Notes: a model not told the origin generated them from the sequence alone. Counted from the stretch's first letter, positions 20,959-31,404 are shown. The stretch is DNA of 64,000 nucleotides from Oegoconia quadripuncta (GCA_949316235.1 OX438743.1:35309242-35373241); one strand, 5' to 3'. Made by a program: numbers and translations.

Positions 20959-22574
20959 TGTTGACATGAATCGTCAAATTCCTCTTGTAAAAGAAGCCCG
21001 GTTACTTGGTTCCGTGATCGAACTAGTAGAACTTTCCAGCTGGGACTGACTTTTGAACCCTACTGTACTTGCACTTTTGTCGTATGAAAATCTTACTCAA
21101 CATCAACTTATCGTCTTATTATTTATAAAGAATTGCCCAATGATGTCACTGTTCGTATATAATGCGAAACAGTCCAGAAACTAGGCTATTTAAACTAGGT
21201 TAGATTTCGCAGATTACATAAAATATAATTCATTGTTGAATATTCATCTCAATAGATTATACCGAAAATAAACAGATTTCCATCTAATTAACTACAATTT
21301 ACATTATTCGTTACTATTTCAATATTCTATTCTGGGAAGGCAAAAAGTGGATCGTAACGGCTAGTCTTACGTGGACGAGCCTCGTAATAGGAGAGTCAAC
21401 GGAAAGACATCAACGCGCGCGACGTAATTTACGCGAAAAACAAAAAAAAAAACAGAACTTAAGCACATAATAAATGGTACTCGTATAATGCAACAGTAAT
21501 CAGGGGCGATTTGGAAATTTTACAGTTTTTCTACAGTTAAAAATTAGTATAATTCTTTATTAGTTGACATTACATCCGTCTCGCAAGGGTAATAGCGAAA
21601 AAAAGCCCATTTGTGCCCTGCAGCACACACATACTTTTTGTACTTTTATACTTTTTCTCTTAACACTTACTTAAGTTCTACCTTTATTTCGCTACTGGAC
21701 TGTAGTTTAATATGTTTTATAATACTGCTATAACAACATCACTTTACAACACCTTAATAATGAAAAACGTTTCCACTGCTATATATGGGAGAGTTCACCC
21801 CAAACTGAGTAAGTTTAAGTGCGATGAAGAGTAAGAAAATATAAAAATCTTGTTTAAGTTTTTACATTCAATAGGAAATCTTATTCTTATAATCTGAATC
21901 TGAATCTCTTAAATTGAAGAGAGCGACAGAGCCAATCTTCAAAATGTTCCCATGGAGAGCAATGCCAATGCGCCGCCCGCAAGTTGTAACCTTTTCAGGG
22001 GTGGAGATGATGTCCCAATATTGTTATTTTAATTTGAATTTAAGTATACATGCTACTGACTGCATTACATTAAATTGTAAAAGCAAATAGATCGGTCGCA
22101 TGACGCTAGAAGTAGCAGGTCCGACACCACTTTGATAAATTTTTTGGTGTCGGACGACCACGGGCTTAGCCTTTGTGGAGCAAGTACCTGAATCTCGTTA
22201 TGCATTTAAGTTAGTTATTATTATTACAGTCATATCACACCAGGCGATGAATTAGATTGCGCTGATGAGAGATAGGAAAGATTTGTGGCTCTCGAGTTGT
22301 TGATGGATTGTAAATAAATTGAAAAGTGTGTTTGTAAATGCTTTATTGTACAAAAGGAAATACAAATGAAATTAACTTTCTATGCATAAAGGCGCGCTTA
22401 TACCATAGTGGGATTTCTTTCAGTAGACCACCATTTAATTAAAGAGCAGTAGATTAGGAGTACATAGCTAATAAACGTAGATTTTATAGGTAATATAAAA
22501 ATAACCTGACATTAGTCATCGTCAAAGTCAAATTTGCTTGAACTTCTTTTATTTCAATTTGTACGAAAACTTAC
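20959..22574. other. unassigned AT-rich DNA
   Basis: About 1.6 kb without a recognisable gene or repeat. Confidence 0.5.
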
Positions 22575-22632
22575 TTCTAACCCGCAACTTTCGAGGGCAG
22601 GCATATCCACTACACCAATGGGTCGTCATCCA
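22575..22632 (-). repeat. SINE-C head fragment
   Basis: AACCCGCAACTTTCGAGGGC followed by ATCCACTACACCAATGGGTC, GTCATC is the inverted tRNA-like head of SINE-C. The body is missing. Confidence 0.5.
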
Positions 22633-22689
22633 ATCAGTCTCACATAATAAAATATTTTTATAGCCATTTAATATTCCAGTGCTACTTGT

Positions 22690-22800
22690 TTACAAGCAAA
22701 TCGACATAATTCGCCAGCAGTGAGAGTGGTGCCGAGCGCTCATCGGCGTGCGCGCGCGCAGCGGTCGCTTACGTCACCGCGCACACACTCACACTTTCAC
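22690..22800. other. GC-rich patch with CRE-like site
   Basis: CGGCGTGCGCGCGCGCAGCG, then CTTACGTCACCGCGC. TACGTCA is a CREB/ATF-like half palindrome. GC content contrasts sharply with its flanks. Regulatory DNA or an untranslated exon is possible, but unproven. Confidence 0.25.
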
Positions 22801-23486
22801 TGTTAGATAATAGCCACCAGCACCACGCCACTGCCTTACTTACACACTTACACACAATAGGAAGTTGATCTAACGTTTTATATCTAATGTAGATTAGGGC
22901 TGGCTAAAACACGTTCTTGGATGATCGTTTCGAGTTTTTGGTAGGTTATAGTGATATGTTATCGAGATTGTTTGGTGTCATGAAGTGGATAAGCATGGAA
23001 GTTTTAAATGCCATAAGCTTTGTAAATAGATGCCTACAATTTAGAATAGTTACCTACACTGAAACCGCTCATTCGCTTAGATGAAATATACAACTATCCC
23101 ACTCAGTCTTACGTCACGCGCGACAAAGGATATCAAGCTTCAGGGGCAGATCAAATTTATATACTAACAATCTAGAGTTTTATTATAAAAATAGGTATAG
23201 CTTATGACCCCATTTTTTATGCCCTTTGGCAATTTTGTTTCTTGGAATGCTCTGACAGCAGTGCAAATAAACATTATTTCTTGGAATACATCCTGACTTT
23301 CTAGTTTCTTATGGTCCTACTCCAGTCCTAATTTAAATCAGGGAATAATTTACGAGTTTTAAGATGACTTTTGGGAGCACCCATAGCTCAGACAAACAAA
23401 GGGTATTGTGATGTATATACGTGTACAAGAATAACATTAATTATTATCGTATTAGCCACAGGACGCCGTCTGCTGAACATGACTGT
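22801..23486. other. unassigned AT-rich DNA
   Basis: Contains the second copy of the short repeat from 11.05 kb at 23064-23112 (TCATTCGCTTAGATGAAATA). No gene seen. Confidence 0.45.
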
Positions 23487-23550
23487 GTCGCTGAATGGGG
23501 TGGCCCCATTCAGCGACTTTAAGTTAAGAAAGCGACTTTAACTTAAGAAT
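23487..23550. repeat. 14-bp perfect hairpin plus direct repeat
   Basis: GTCGCTGAATGGGG (23487-23500), loop TGG, CCCCATTCAGCGAC (23504-23517). It is followed by two near-copies of GCGACTTTAAGTTAAGAA (about 23513-23530 and 23532-23549). Confidence 0.85.
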
Positions 23551-23960
23551 AACATTGCTGCTACTGAAAAAATGTATTGGTTCGATAAACTTTTCCTTGT
23601 CCGCGATTGGTGGACTTGTATTATAGAGGTATTGTCCTTTACAACTTAAGCACGCAAAACAGACATCCACCATGTAATTATTAAGGTTGATATTCTATAT
23701 GCTTGTAACATAATATCTACACATATTTTATAAGTTTGTATAGAAATATACATACGTATGTACAGTCACAGATTACTAATAAGTTACTAAAGTAAGTACA
23801 GTAGAGTTCAAAAGTCAAGTCATTAAAAATGTCTTAAAATTTCAAACGGATAATAATTTTAATTATTGTGCTGTCAAAGGTACTGCATAAGTTAGCGATC
23901 GATATCGGTTGTACAAAGGTTTTCAATTAAATCTAAATAGTCTCAGCGGAGACTAGAATT
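23551..23960. other. unassigned AT-rich DNA
   Basis: Nothing supportable seen. Confidence 0.5.
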
Positions 23961-24153
23961 GATAACCGCGTAAATTTTGTGTTTGATTGCTAAATTTGAT
24001 ACCACGTAAGTGCCTTAGAAGTAATGATAAAGGGATAAAATAGGGATAAAATAAGGGTCTAATGAATAGACGTAAGGAGTTACCATAATTTACTTCCTAG
24101 GCGGTTATGTGGTACCAAATTTAGAGATCGGACGCAAACATTTTACGTGGTAC
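23961..24153. mobile_element. fold-back MITE
   Basis: The left arm (about 23961-24025) contains TGCTAAATTTGATACCACGT and GCCTTAGAAGTAA. The right arm is its imperfect inverse, with TTACTTCCTAGGCGGTTATG then TGGTACCAAATTTAGAGATC. The arms are about 65 bp around a spacer of about 65 bp. Target duplication not resolved. Confidence 0.6.
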
Positions 24154-24180
24154 GGGTGCAGATCAGATCCAGATATGCAC

Positions 24181-24510
24181 TTTTTTTTTATCCACAACGG
24201 GTTAGCACTTGACCTCAATCACACCTGATGTTAAGTGAAGATGAGGCCGAAGGTGGTAGCGTACTGACCCGGAAACCCCATCTTATTTGGGGGACTGGCT
24301 ATCTTATCTCTGACAACCGGAACACAACAATGCTATTAACATTGCTGTTTGACGGCAGTTTAGATAAGATGGTGGTAGCTAGCCAGGCGGACATTTAATA
24401 TGCCCTACCACTAACCAAACCGAGTACTAAAATGTACCCCGCTGGGGATCGAACCCGCGACCTCAGAAACGTAAACCCAATGTTGTATACATTGAGCCAC
24501 GGAGGCGGTT
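24181..24510 (-). repeat. SINE-A, full-length
   Basis: Minus-strand copy. Head CCGCCTCCGTGGCTCAATGT, B box CGCGGGTTCGATCCCCAGC, body and A-rich tail all present. One of the best-preserved copies. Confidence 0.9.
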
Positions 24511-24525
24511 TACTTACATATTAAA

Positions 24526-24694
24526 TCCGTTCCGCATCCGAAGACGCAGCGTGGGCAGGCCCTACGAGGTAGACCGATGATTTGGTAAAGATCGCGGGAA
24601 GCCGCTGCTGAATGCGGGGAGCATTGTGGAGATCATTAGTGGAGGCGTTTGTCCAGCAGTGGACATCATTCGGCCGATAATATGATGATAATTA
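24526..24694 (+). pseudogene. RTE-type LINE 3' end
   Basis: CGTGGGCAGGCCCTACGAGG then TAGACCGATGATTTGGTAAAG reads GRPYEV-DDLVK-like. The end GTCCAGCAGTGGACATCATT is followed by CGGCCGATAATATGATGATA. It corresponds to the last about 50 codons plus tail of the RTE lineage whose protein ends EAYVQQW. Several small indels. Confidence 0.65.
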
Positions 24695-24966
24695 AATCCG
24701 TTGGTATTGTAAGAGTGCTTCGGAGGGCATGCTAAATGTTAGTCAAGATGCTTTCAATCGCGGTGGTAAAACTAAGTCGGTGACCCATATAGAGGTGTAT
24801 AAGGCGGCTTTGAAACACAAACACTCAAATGGCCACTGGTCAGTCTATATAGTCCTGTTTTCACGTTCTTGTAGATCACACAGCTAACTAATCTAGTTGC
24901 CCTAATTATGGCATGTTTAATATTTTTTCCCCTTACGTACATAGTCTTTGTTAAATATAGTTATGT

Positions 24967-25243
24967 ATATTACATACATACATAACGTCACGACCTTTAT
25001 CCCAAATGGGGTGGTCAGAGATATCCCAAGCATTAGCATTTGGGTGTTCCAGACATTAAAAGATTAATGATCGAAACAATATCCACGGTTCATTCGCTCA
25101 TTCATGAGCCCATCATCGCCGTTAAAACGAGCAAATCTATTGATGTTATTCGTGGAAAGTCCCTTAGTTGCCTTTTCCGACACCCATGGGAAGAGACGGA
25201 TTAGTGCTATTTTATTTGAGTGCCGAAACCACACAGCAGAGCT
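24967..25243 (-). repeat. family D, full-length
   Basis: The (ACAT)n tail, TCACGACCTTTATCCCAAAT, GGGGTGGTCAGAGATATCCC, AGTCCCTTAGTTGCC and ATGGGAAGAGACGGATTAGT follow in inverse order of the 5.3 kb copy. Confidence 0.62.
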
Positions 25244-25544
25244 TCAAAAACTCGATTGCGCTGTTAATAACTCAAAATATGAAATATCAGCAAAAAATCT
25301 GCTACGAGTATACGAAAATTTTAGTATTTTCCTGCTCTTGAGCAAATTGTAGAATGAAAAAGTTATTTATATTTACCGCATAAAAACGTTTTGGCGATTC
25401 ACCTAACAACGTGCTGGTTTGCTCGGTAATGGTTTTTAGGGAAAATCCTATTTTGAAGTTTTATGTGTTATGTTTTATAAATAAATTTATCACACGGTAC
25501 ATTTTGCAAAACTTTTTTTTTATTTTCTAATTTGGCCTCCAAAA

Positions 25545-25690
25545 GTGACTTCCATGTATTCAAAATTCATTTATTTCGCTCAACGTTTTGGGTACCTTTT
25601 TTTGGGTTTTGGGTATCTGCATCCAGCGAGGAAACGCTGCCAGCGTTTTGGGTACCTTGCCACGCGGCCCCAGTTTTTTACATTTGTTCT
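25545..25690 (-). repeat. dispersed repeat family W
   Basis: GGGTATCTGCATCCAGCGAG then GAAACGCTG is the exact inverse of 59.22 kb. It probably comes from a retroelement coding region, not identified further. Confidence 0.45.
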
Positions 25691-25799
25691 AGTTTATATT
25701 TAAATTCCATCTCTTTATTTGTTACTGTTTTTAAATAAATAAATTTTCTTTTATTCACATTACACGTCCATCTTTGGGTCACAGAAATTCATATGTGCA

Positions 25800-25926
25800 A
25801 CAAATTTTAACTTAGTCGGTCAAGTAAGGTCGGAGCAAATTGGCTGTGACAGACGGACAAATCGACACATGAATGATCCCATAAGGTTTCCTATTTTTAT
25901 TGGGCCGTACGTAACTCTAAAATGGT
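25800..25926 (-). repeat. family L fragment
   Basis: GCTGTGACAGACGGACAAAT then CCCATAAGGTTTCCTATTTT and GTACGTAACTCTAAAAT. This is a very common lepidopteran repeat type. Related copies are at 33.1, 37.9 and 39.9 kb. Confidence 0.5.
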
Positions 25927-26054
25927 CTGCCTGAGCTTTTCTAAATTGTGCCATATATATTTATAATGCAAGAGTTTAAAAATCTTCAGAGAGAACATTG
26001 CGCCAAGTAAACCTCGCCAAATTTTATACGCTGTCGAGCTTTTTAACCTTTCTT

Positions 26055-26089
26055 TGGACCTTAATCACACTCGATGTTAAGTAAAGTTT
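26055..26089 (-). repeat. SINE-A 3'-end scrap
   Basis: GGACCTTAATCACACTCGAT then GTTAAGTAAAG matches the inverted SINE-A end only. Confidence 0.4.
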
Positions 26090-26224
26090 CTGCATTTCAT
26101 TTTAGTTATTCTACGTCTATCATTCCTTACAATTAGACATGCTAATCGACTTAGATGCGGTTATTGCCTACGAGGGGTTTGGGCCCCCTAAACCATCTCC
26201 TGGCCGTGTCATTTCCAGAAGAGT

Positions 26225-26300
26225 AGGATAGAAGCAACCCGTATCTTCCCATCGGTGTAGTAAGGCTACTAAGGGATCATGAGGGTCAGAATAGACCAGT
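26225..26300 (+). repeat. family E head fragment
   Basis: AACCCGTATCTTCCCATCGG then GTAGTAAGGCTACTAAGGGATCATGAG (in parts) follows the D/E head module. Confidence 0.4.
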
Positions 26301-26654
26301 GGTGGACATGGAGCGTGACGATCTATATATACTATAAAATTGCTTACCTTTACAGCGCCTCAGAAGTGTTCCGATTTAGATACATCAGGTAGCGTGGGTT
26401 GGCAACAGCGAAGAATATTAAGTTCGGTTGTCCGCATGTAGCGAACGGCCTTGGATGTGACTCGTTCGGTAATTTTATTTCATACTTAGTGTTCCGTATC
26501 GTGATGAAGAAAATGACTACGGCGTGGTAAAGACGCCGTGGGTATCATCAGTATCATGGCGCATGAGTAACTACCAACGAGGAGATTATTTATATTAACA
26601 ATGTAGGAACATTTTGAAATGAATCTGATATTTGAGACCGATCTGATATATGCA
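26301..26654. other. unassigned DNA
   Basis: No gene or family recognised. Confidence 0.45.
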
Positions 26655-26880
26655 GGAGATTGAATCGGGAAGAAATCCGTAGAAGAACGAATGCCATAGA
26701 CATAACCCTGTTATAAGTTGAAGAAGTGACTGATGACCGTTGGGTTATAAAAATTCTAGAGAATAGACCAGGCACCGATAAGCTCAGTTGGATGAACATT
26801 CACAAGGTGGAAGGATGGTCACGGTGAGTCACTGATGCAGGCTGCTTTAAAAGTATAGGATCAACTCATATCCCACGGTA
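26655..26880 (+). pseudogene. RTE-type LINE, decayed C-terminal coding region
   Basis: Across several frames the DNA reads EIRRRTNAIDI, TDDRWVIKILE, RPGTDKLS, KVEGW and LMQAAL. These match in order the RTE segment RRRTK-TDIA, TDGRW--KVLEWRPRT, RW-D and MQAA. Multiple frameshifts, so it is dead. Confidence 0.55.
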
Positions 26881-26890
26881 GTCTTATGGT

Positions 26891-27181
26891 TACACGTCCC
26901 CACTGTTGGGGCTCAGCCTCATCTCACTGAGAAAGGGTACAGCCCATAATCCACCAGCCTTGTGGCTGTTAGTGTCAGACTCGTGGCTACTTGATAGTCA
27001 GTGATTTGAAGGCGCCCCTGTAGGCCACCGACTTGGCTTAACGACACCTTCAATTGAAAACAACCGGGATCGACTATTTAACATGCCCTCTGAAAACACT
27101 CGTACTAAAATACCATTAGTGGTCAACTATCTAAGGACTGACCGCACCAGATATTGCTTAACTTGGCTAATCGAAAACAAA
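26891..27181 (-). repeat. SINE-5S, near full-length
   Basis: TACACGTCCCCACTGTTGGG is the inverted 3' end. GCCACCGACTTGGCTTAACG and CAATTGAAAACAACCGGGAT are body blocks. TATTGCTTAACTTGGC is the inverse of the 5S-like AAGTTAAGCAA box. A SINE-A copy begins immediately after it at 27182. Confidence 0.75.
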
Positions 27182-27460
27182 CCGCATCTGTGGCTCAATA
27201 TAAATAACACAAAGCTTAAGAATCGGAAGTCGCGGGTACGATCCCCAGCGGGGTACAATGATTGGTACTCGGTTTGGTTGGTGGTAGAGCATTTTAAATG
27301 TCCGCCAGACTAACTAGCACCATCTTATCTAAGTCTGCCGCCAAACAGCATTGTTGTGTTCCGGTTGTCAGAGATAAGACAGCCAGTCCCATCAAATAAG
27401 ATGGGGTTTCCGGGTCAGTACGCTTCCGCCTTCGATCAAGTGATAACCCGTGGTAATAAA
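27182..27460 (+). repeat. SINE-A, full-length
   Basis: CCGCATCTGTGGCTCAATAT head, B box GGGTACGATCCCC (one change), body and tail present. The internal hairpin is CCCATC (27388-27393)/GATGGG (27400-27405). It directly abuts the 5S-like head of the preceding SINE-5S. Confidence 0.85.
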
Positions 27461-27490
27461 TAAATAATACTATAAATAAATAATAAATAA

Positions 27491-27717
27491 ATAAATATTT
27501 CGGATACTTACACCAACCATCTAGTCCCAAACTAAGCAAAGCTTGTACTATGGATACTAGATAACGGATAAACATACATAAATATATATATAAACTCCAT
27601 GACTCAGGAATAAATGTTCATATTCATCACACAAACATTTACCCGTCGCGGGATTCGAACCCGCAACCGTTGGTTTCGCTGACAGGGTCACTATTCACTA
27701 CACCAATCGGTCGTCAA
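27491..27717 (-). repeat. SINE-C, full-length
   Basis: The reverse complement has TGACGACCGATTGGTGTAGT and the B box GGGTTCGAATCCCGCG, then the body AAATGTTTGTGTGATGAA. It ends GTTTGGGACTAGATGGTTGG, TGTAAGTATCCGAAATATT. A well-preserved tRNA-like promoter. Confidence 0.85.
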
Positions 27718-27892
27718 TAAATATAAATAAACAAGGGAAATAATAAATAATATTAAATAGAATATCGCCGAACTATCTACTATGTCCCCCGCTTGCATAT
27801 CATCCAAATAGTCAGAAATTTTATTACTTTTGTAAATAATTTCTGTTTTATGATGGAACAGCGATTTGAATCGCTTTCCATGGAAGAATTTG

Positions 27893-28098
27893 CCCTAATC
27901 GCCATGCTGAGCAGGCGGGTTGACGATCGCAGATTTTTTAGAGCTCCATATAAATGACGCTGCTAGCCAATACTTGGCTACGAAAATATGTACTGTTATG
28001 CTCACGATCGAGTACACGTCTTTACTTTCCCCACGGGAAGAGACGGTTTGGGCATATTCTACTTTGCCGGGAACCATACGACCAACGTCACTTAACAC
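27893..28098 (-). repeat. dispersed repeat family E
   Basis: AATCGCCATGCTGAGCAGGC, AATGACGCTGCTAGCC, TGTTATGCTCACGATC and CACGGGAAGAGACGGTTTGG. The same blocks occur at 39.2, 48.0-48.3 and (plus) 57.6 kb. Non-coding. It shares a head with family D. Confidence 0.55.
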
Positions 28099-28413
28099 TT
28101 AGATTTAATTCATTTGTACGTTATTACATATATATTCTACATCCTCCTTCGCGAAGTTTCAAATTTCCTGAGACCCATTTAAAATTACACGCCATTTTTT
28201 CTATAAATGCTCAACAAGACTGGTCACGAACGTAAGCAAAAAGTTTATATCTTCAAATCGTAGCCTTGATCTTTTGTTAGCGATTTAATTACGCTGTTGA
28301 GGCGGTATGGTGGTAGGTGCAAATCAAACGAATATCTATCTATATTAAAAGGAATGGATGATTTACTAAGAATCTACACAGCCTCCTGGTTAATACTAAA
28401 TTGTAAATTTAGA
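28099..28413. other. unassigned DNA
   Basis: Nothing recognised. Confidence 0.45.
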
Positions 28414-28560
28414 AAATAATAATAATAATAATAATCTCTTTATTGACATATTAAATGTTACAAGCTCCTATGAAGACCCTGACACCTAAACTAGGTTAAA
28501 TAAACCTGTATCTCAGGAGTCAGTGGCTTCTCCCAATTTAAACTTAAAACAAAGATGCCA
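28414..28560 (-). repeat. LINE 3' end with (ATT)n tail
   Basis: On the minus strand, GTCAATAAAGAGATTATTATT continues into an (ATT)n run (28414-28436). A polyadenylation-type AATAAA just before a trinucleotide tail is typical of lepidopteran LINEs. Confidence 0.5.
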
Positions 28561-28943
28561 AGAAAGCCTATTATCTAAATCACAAAGTTTTTATTTTATA
28601 ATGAGTAACAAATGGGTATATTATATAGTAATAGTAAATACAGTATAGATATATATATAGTATATAGTAAGTACGCATATAATATATATTAATAAATAAA
28701 TACATAAAAAGTTGTATAATAAGTACAATAATATAATATAAAATTAAATAAATATTTTGTTATAATAAATATATATTTATTTAATGATAAATATAATAAT
28801 ACACATTACATAATTTAGTTTAGCTTACAACCCGTTCAACAAAAGCTTCAAGAGACAGTTTGTTTATTTAAATGCCACATATTTATGTAATGTATGAAAA
28901 TGCTATGAGGAGTTATCACTATATATTCATTACTATACATTAA
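28561..28943. other. very AT-rich low-complexity DNA
   Basis: 28610-28810 is almost pure A/T (TATATATATAGTATATAGTA, AATAATATAATATAAAATTA). No gene. Confidence 0.6.
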
Positions 28944-29213
28944 TGACGACCTGTTTGGTGTAGTAGTTAGAAACTCTGACTGCTATACCAAAAGGTTGCG
29001 GGTTCAAATCCTGCTAGGGGCATATGTTTGTATGATGAATACAGACATGTGTTCCCGAGTTATGGATGTTTCTCATTTATATATGTATTTATTTACAAAA
29101 AGAAAATGTATTTGTGTAGTATATCAACCATCTGGTATCCACAACACAAGCCTATAGTTGCTTAATGTGGAACTAGATGGCGTTGTGTGTATGTCCAAGG
29201 ATATTTATTATTA
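28944..29213 (+). repeat. SINE-C, full-length
   Basis: TGACGACCTGTTTGGTGTAG head, B box GGTTCAAATCC at 29001-29011, body GCATATGTTTGTATGATGAA, 3' end AACTAGATGGCGTTGTGTGT and TATTTATTATTATA. Confidence 0.85.
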
Positions 29214-29526
29214 TATACCTAAAATCATTAACCGATTGCCAATTAGTGTTAAAAAGGCATATATAAATTATTCTACTATTTAATAACCTCGTCCAATAAC
29301 CTATCTTCCTTTAACAGTAATGTTTTGTTAATGTATTGTTCTGTATTTCTAAGTAGGTATACTAATGCCCTTTGTCTACAATAAAATTGCAATGGTTTTT
29401 CCTTCCGTGGGTTTGATGGAAGAAATCTCTTACAGAGATAAGCTCGCCTTTTGTGTGTTGTAATTTCTGTCCGATGTTTGTTCAATGTATGTGTGTATAC
29501 GTATATGCAATAAAGTGTTCAAATAA
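29214..29526 (+). pseudogene. Jockey-like LINE: last codons and 3' UTR with covarying hairpin
   Basis: 29214-29283 reads IPKIINRLPISVKKAYI and a stop, the usual (F)NRLP- end of the RT. The UTR has a perfect stem ATCTCT (29425-29430)/AGAGAT (29434-29439) followed by AAGCTCGCC. It ends GCAATAAAGTG with an (AAAT)n tail. The same UTR layout is at 32.7, 43.0 and 50.8 kb. Confidence 0.6.
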
Positions 29527-29760
29527 ATAAATAAATAAAGATAAAGTCAGAATAGCACATTACGATATAAGTGGGTTATGGTGGCTATAACACACAAAGC
29601 GGAATTTCAGCCCGAGCCGAAGGCGAATCCGAGTGTGGTTAACCAATATACGCACGTACATCGTACTACGTTTTTCAACATACTTGCGAGGAAACAATAA
29701 AAAATCACGCTGCGCGCTGCCTACTGGCTGACGTCGCGCGGCGGACCTGTTCGAAATTTG

Positions 29761-30012
29761 AAAAAAAAAAAACAATTTGAAGCTTATTTTATTACTGATC
29801 TCCATAACACATGGAGATCAGCCATAAATTCACCGATCTGGTGGTGTTATCACTTGGCTGTATGAGACTTATTTCTTTGCTATAGCAAATAGTGCGGTTA
29901 TAGAATATAACTTCACTATTTGAGGTTACAGCACATGCGTATTTGAGCTGCTTGATATGTTCATAAACCATTTTATGTAAAATAACGATATATGCCATAT
30001 AATATGGGATCA
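29761..30012 (+). repeat. tandem duplication, unit 1
   Basis: About 250 bp, starting at an A-run and AACAATTTGAAGC. It includes the hairpin CTGATCTCCAT/ATGGAGATCAG (29795-29805, 29811-29821). It is repeated head-to-tail in the next 240 bp. No coding content. Confidence 0.8.
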
Positions 30013-30030
30013 TATTAAATTGGGTAAATT

Positions 30031-30265
30031 AAAAAAAAAAAACGATTTGAAGCATATTTTGTTATTACTGATCTCCATAACACATGGAGATCAGCGATGT
30101 TTAATTCACCGATCTGGTGGTGTTATCACTTGGCTGTATGAGACTTATTTCTTTGCTATAGCTATAACTCCACTATTTGAGTTTATAACACATGCGTGTT
30201 TGAGCTGCTTGATATGTTGATAAACCATTTTATGTAAAATAACTATATATGATATAAACCCAGCC
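30031..30265 (+). repeat. tandem duplication, unit 2
   Basis: Near-identical to unit 1 over TCACCGATCTGGTGGTGTTA, TCACTTGGCTGTATGAGACT and TGAGCTGCTTGATATGTT, with small indels. The hairpin is preserved without change (30068-30078, 30084-30094). Confidence 0.8.
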
Positions 30266-30499
30266 ATATAGTACATATGTAACAAGATAGAATTCTGAAC
30301 TCATTATCTACACATAAACCGATGAGGTTGCCGTAACATGGAAATGCAAATGATTTTAGTATAACTATTTTAATCAATAAATAGATGTATAGATACATAG
30401 TCTTATAACACCAGCCTTTTTGCGGCAGGGGTAAAAATATTCATTTTTCAAGAAATTTATTTGTAAAAACCATTGCTTGCTGTCAAAAGACTCTTCATG

Positions 30500-30701
30500 G
30501 TACAATTGGCGTCATCGTTCTTATGTAAGCTCTGTTTTCCAGGACATAATCAAGTATATCAACCACAGGTCTTTAAAATAACCCTTTTGTTGAGAATATA
30601 ATTTTAGAGTGGTAGAACGTGGAATGGTGCAGCTAAATATCCAGTAGGCTACCATTAATCATGTAATAACCCTGTATAATTAATTATGGAGCTGACTGTA
30701 C
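30500..30701. mobile_element. MITE-H copy 1
   Basis: The left end GTACAATTGGCGTCATCGTT and the inverted right end GTACAGTCAGCTCCATAATT are similar inverted repeats. They match the ends of a second copy at 36.9 kb. Non-coding and imperfect. Confidence 0.45.
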
Positions 30702-31404
30702 GTTTTTGAGTGCATAATTTGAAATCACATAATTGCCGACGGAAAGAATATTAAAGGAAACTTACCTTATCTATCTCTTAAATTTAGGAGCTATGCTCTT
30801 GTCGGTGGAGTCCTTTCCATACTTAAGCTTACCTTCGAATGACTTCTAGAAGACATGGCGTCCTAGAAGTTATTTAGAAGTAAAGATCTAAAGAAATTCT
30901 CTTGGGAAGCCCGCTATACTCATTTCCTTCGGTTTCTGCAGCATAGTTTTTAGGTGTTTTTTTTTATTATTACAAATGCTTTCAAACTACGTTTGGTTGT
31001 GTTGACTTTTTGTGCTCAAATTGTAGTACAGTTAGGACTACTGTAGTCCGATGCACAAGTTTTCGATGGACGTTAGTTGGAGAGATAAGAACACTAGTCG
31101 GACAGCAAAATTTTAGACTGAGTTACAAGTTTTTTTAAGTACCAATGTTACCAAAGAATATAACCATTTTGATTATTATGCACAAGTTTTTGCATAACAC
31201 GCATGACTAATCTCAATACAAAATCTAAGTAAATTACGTTATATATATTATATATATATCTAGGTAGATAATTAATCAACAACAATGCATCTCCAGAAGC
31301 ATGGTCTACGTGACCACATCCTATCAGATAGTATATCTCATTGAATGCCTTCTTAACTAACCACAAAAACACAAAAGAAAATATTTCACAAAGTGTATCA
31401 ACCT
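30702..31404. other. unassigned DNA
   Basis: GTTTTTGAGTGCATAATTTG (from 30702) recurs at about 19.13 kb. Otherwise nothing recognised. Confidence 0.45.

Noticed and set aside
28944..29015. tRNA gene from the GGTTCAAATCC box
   Set aside because: The B box belongs to the head of a SINE-C copy that has a long conserved body. No cloverleaf with a matched acceptor stem is seen.
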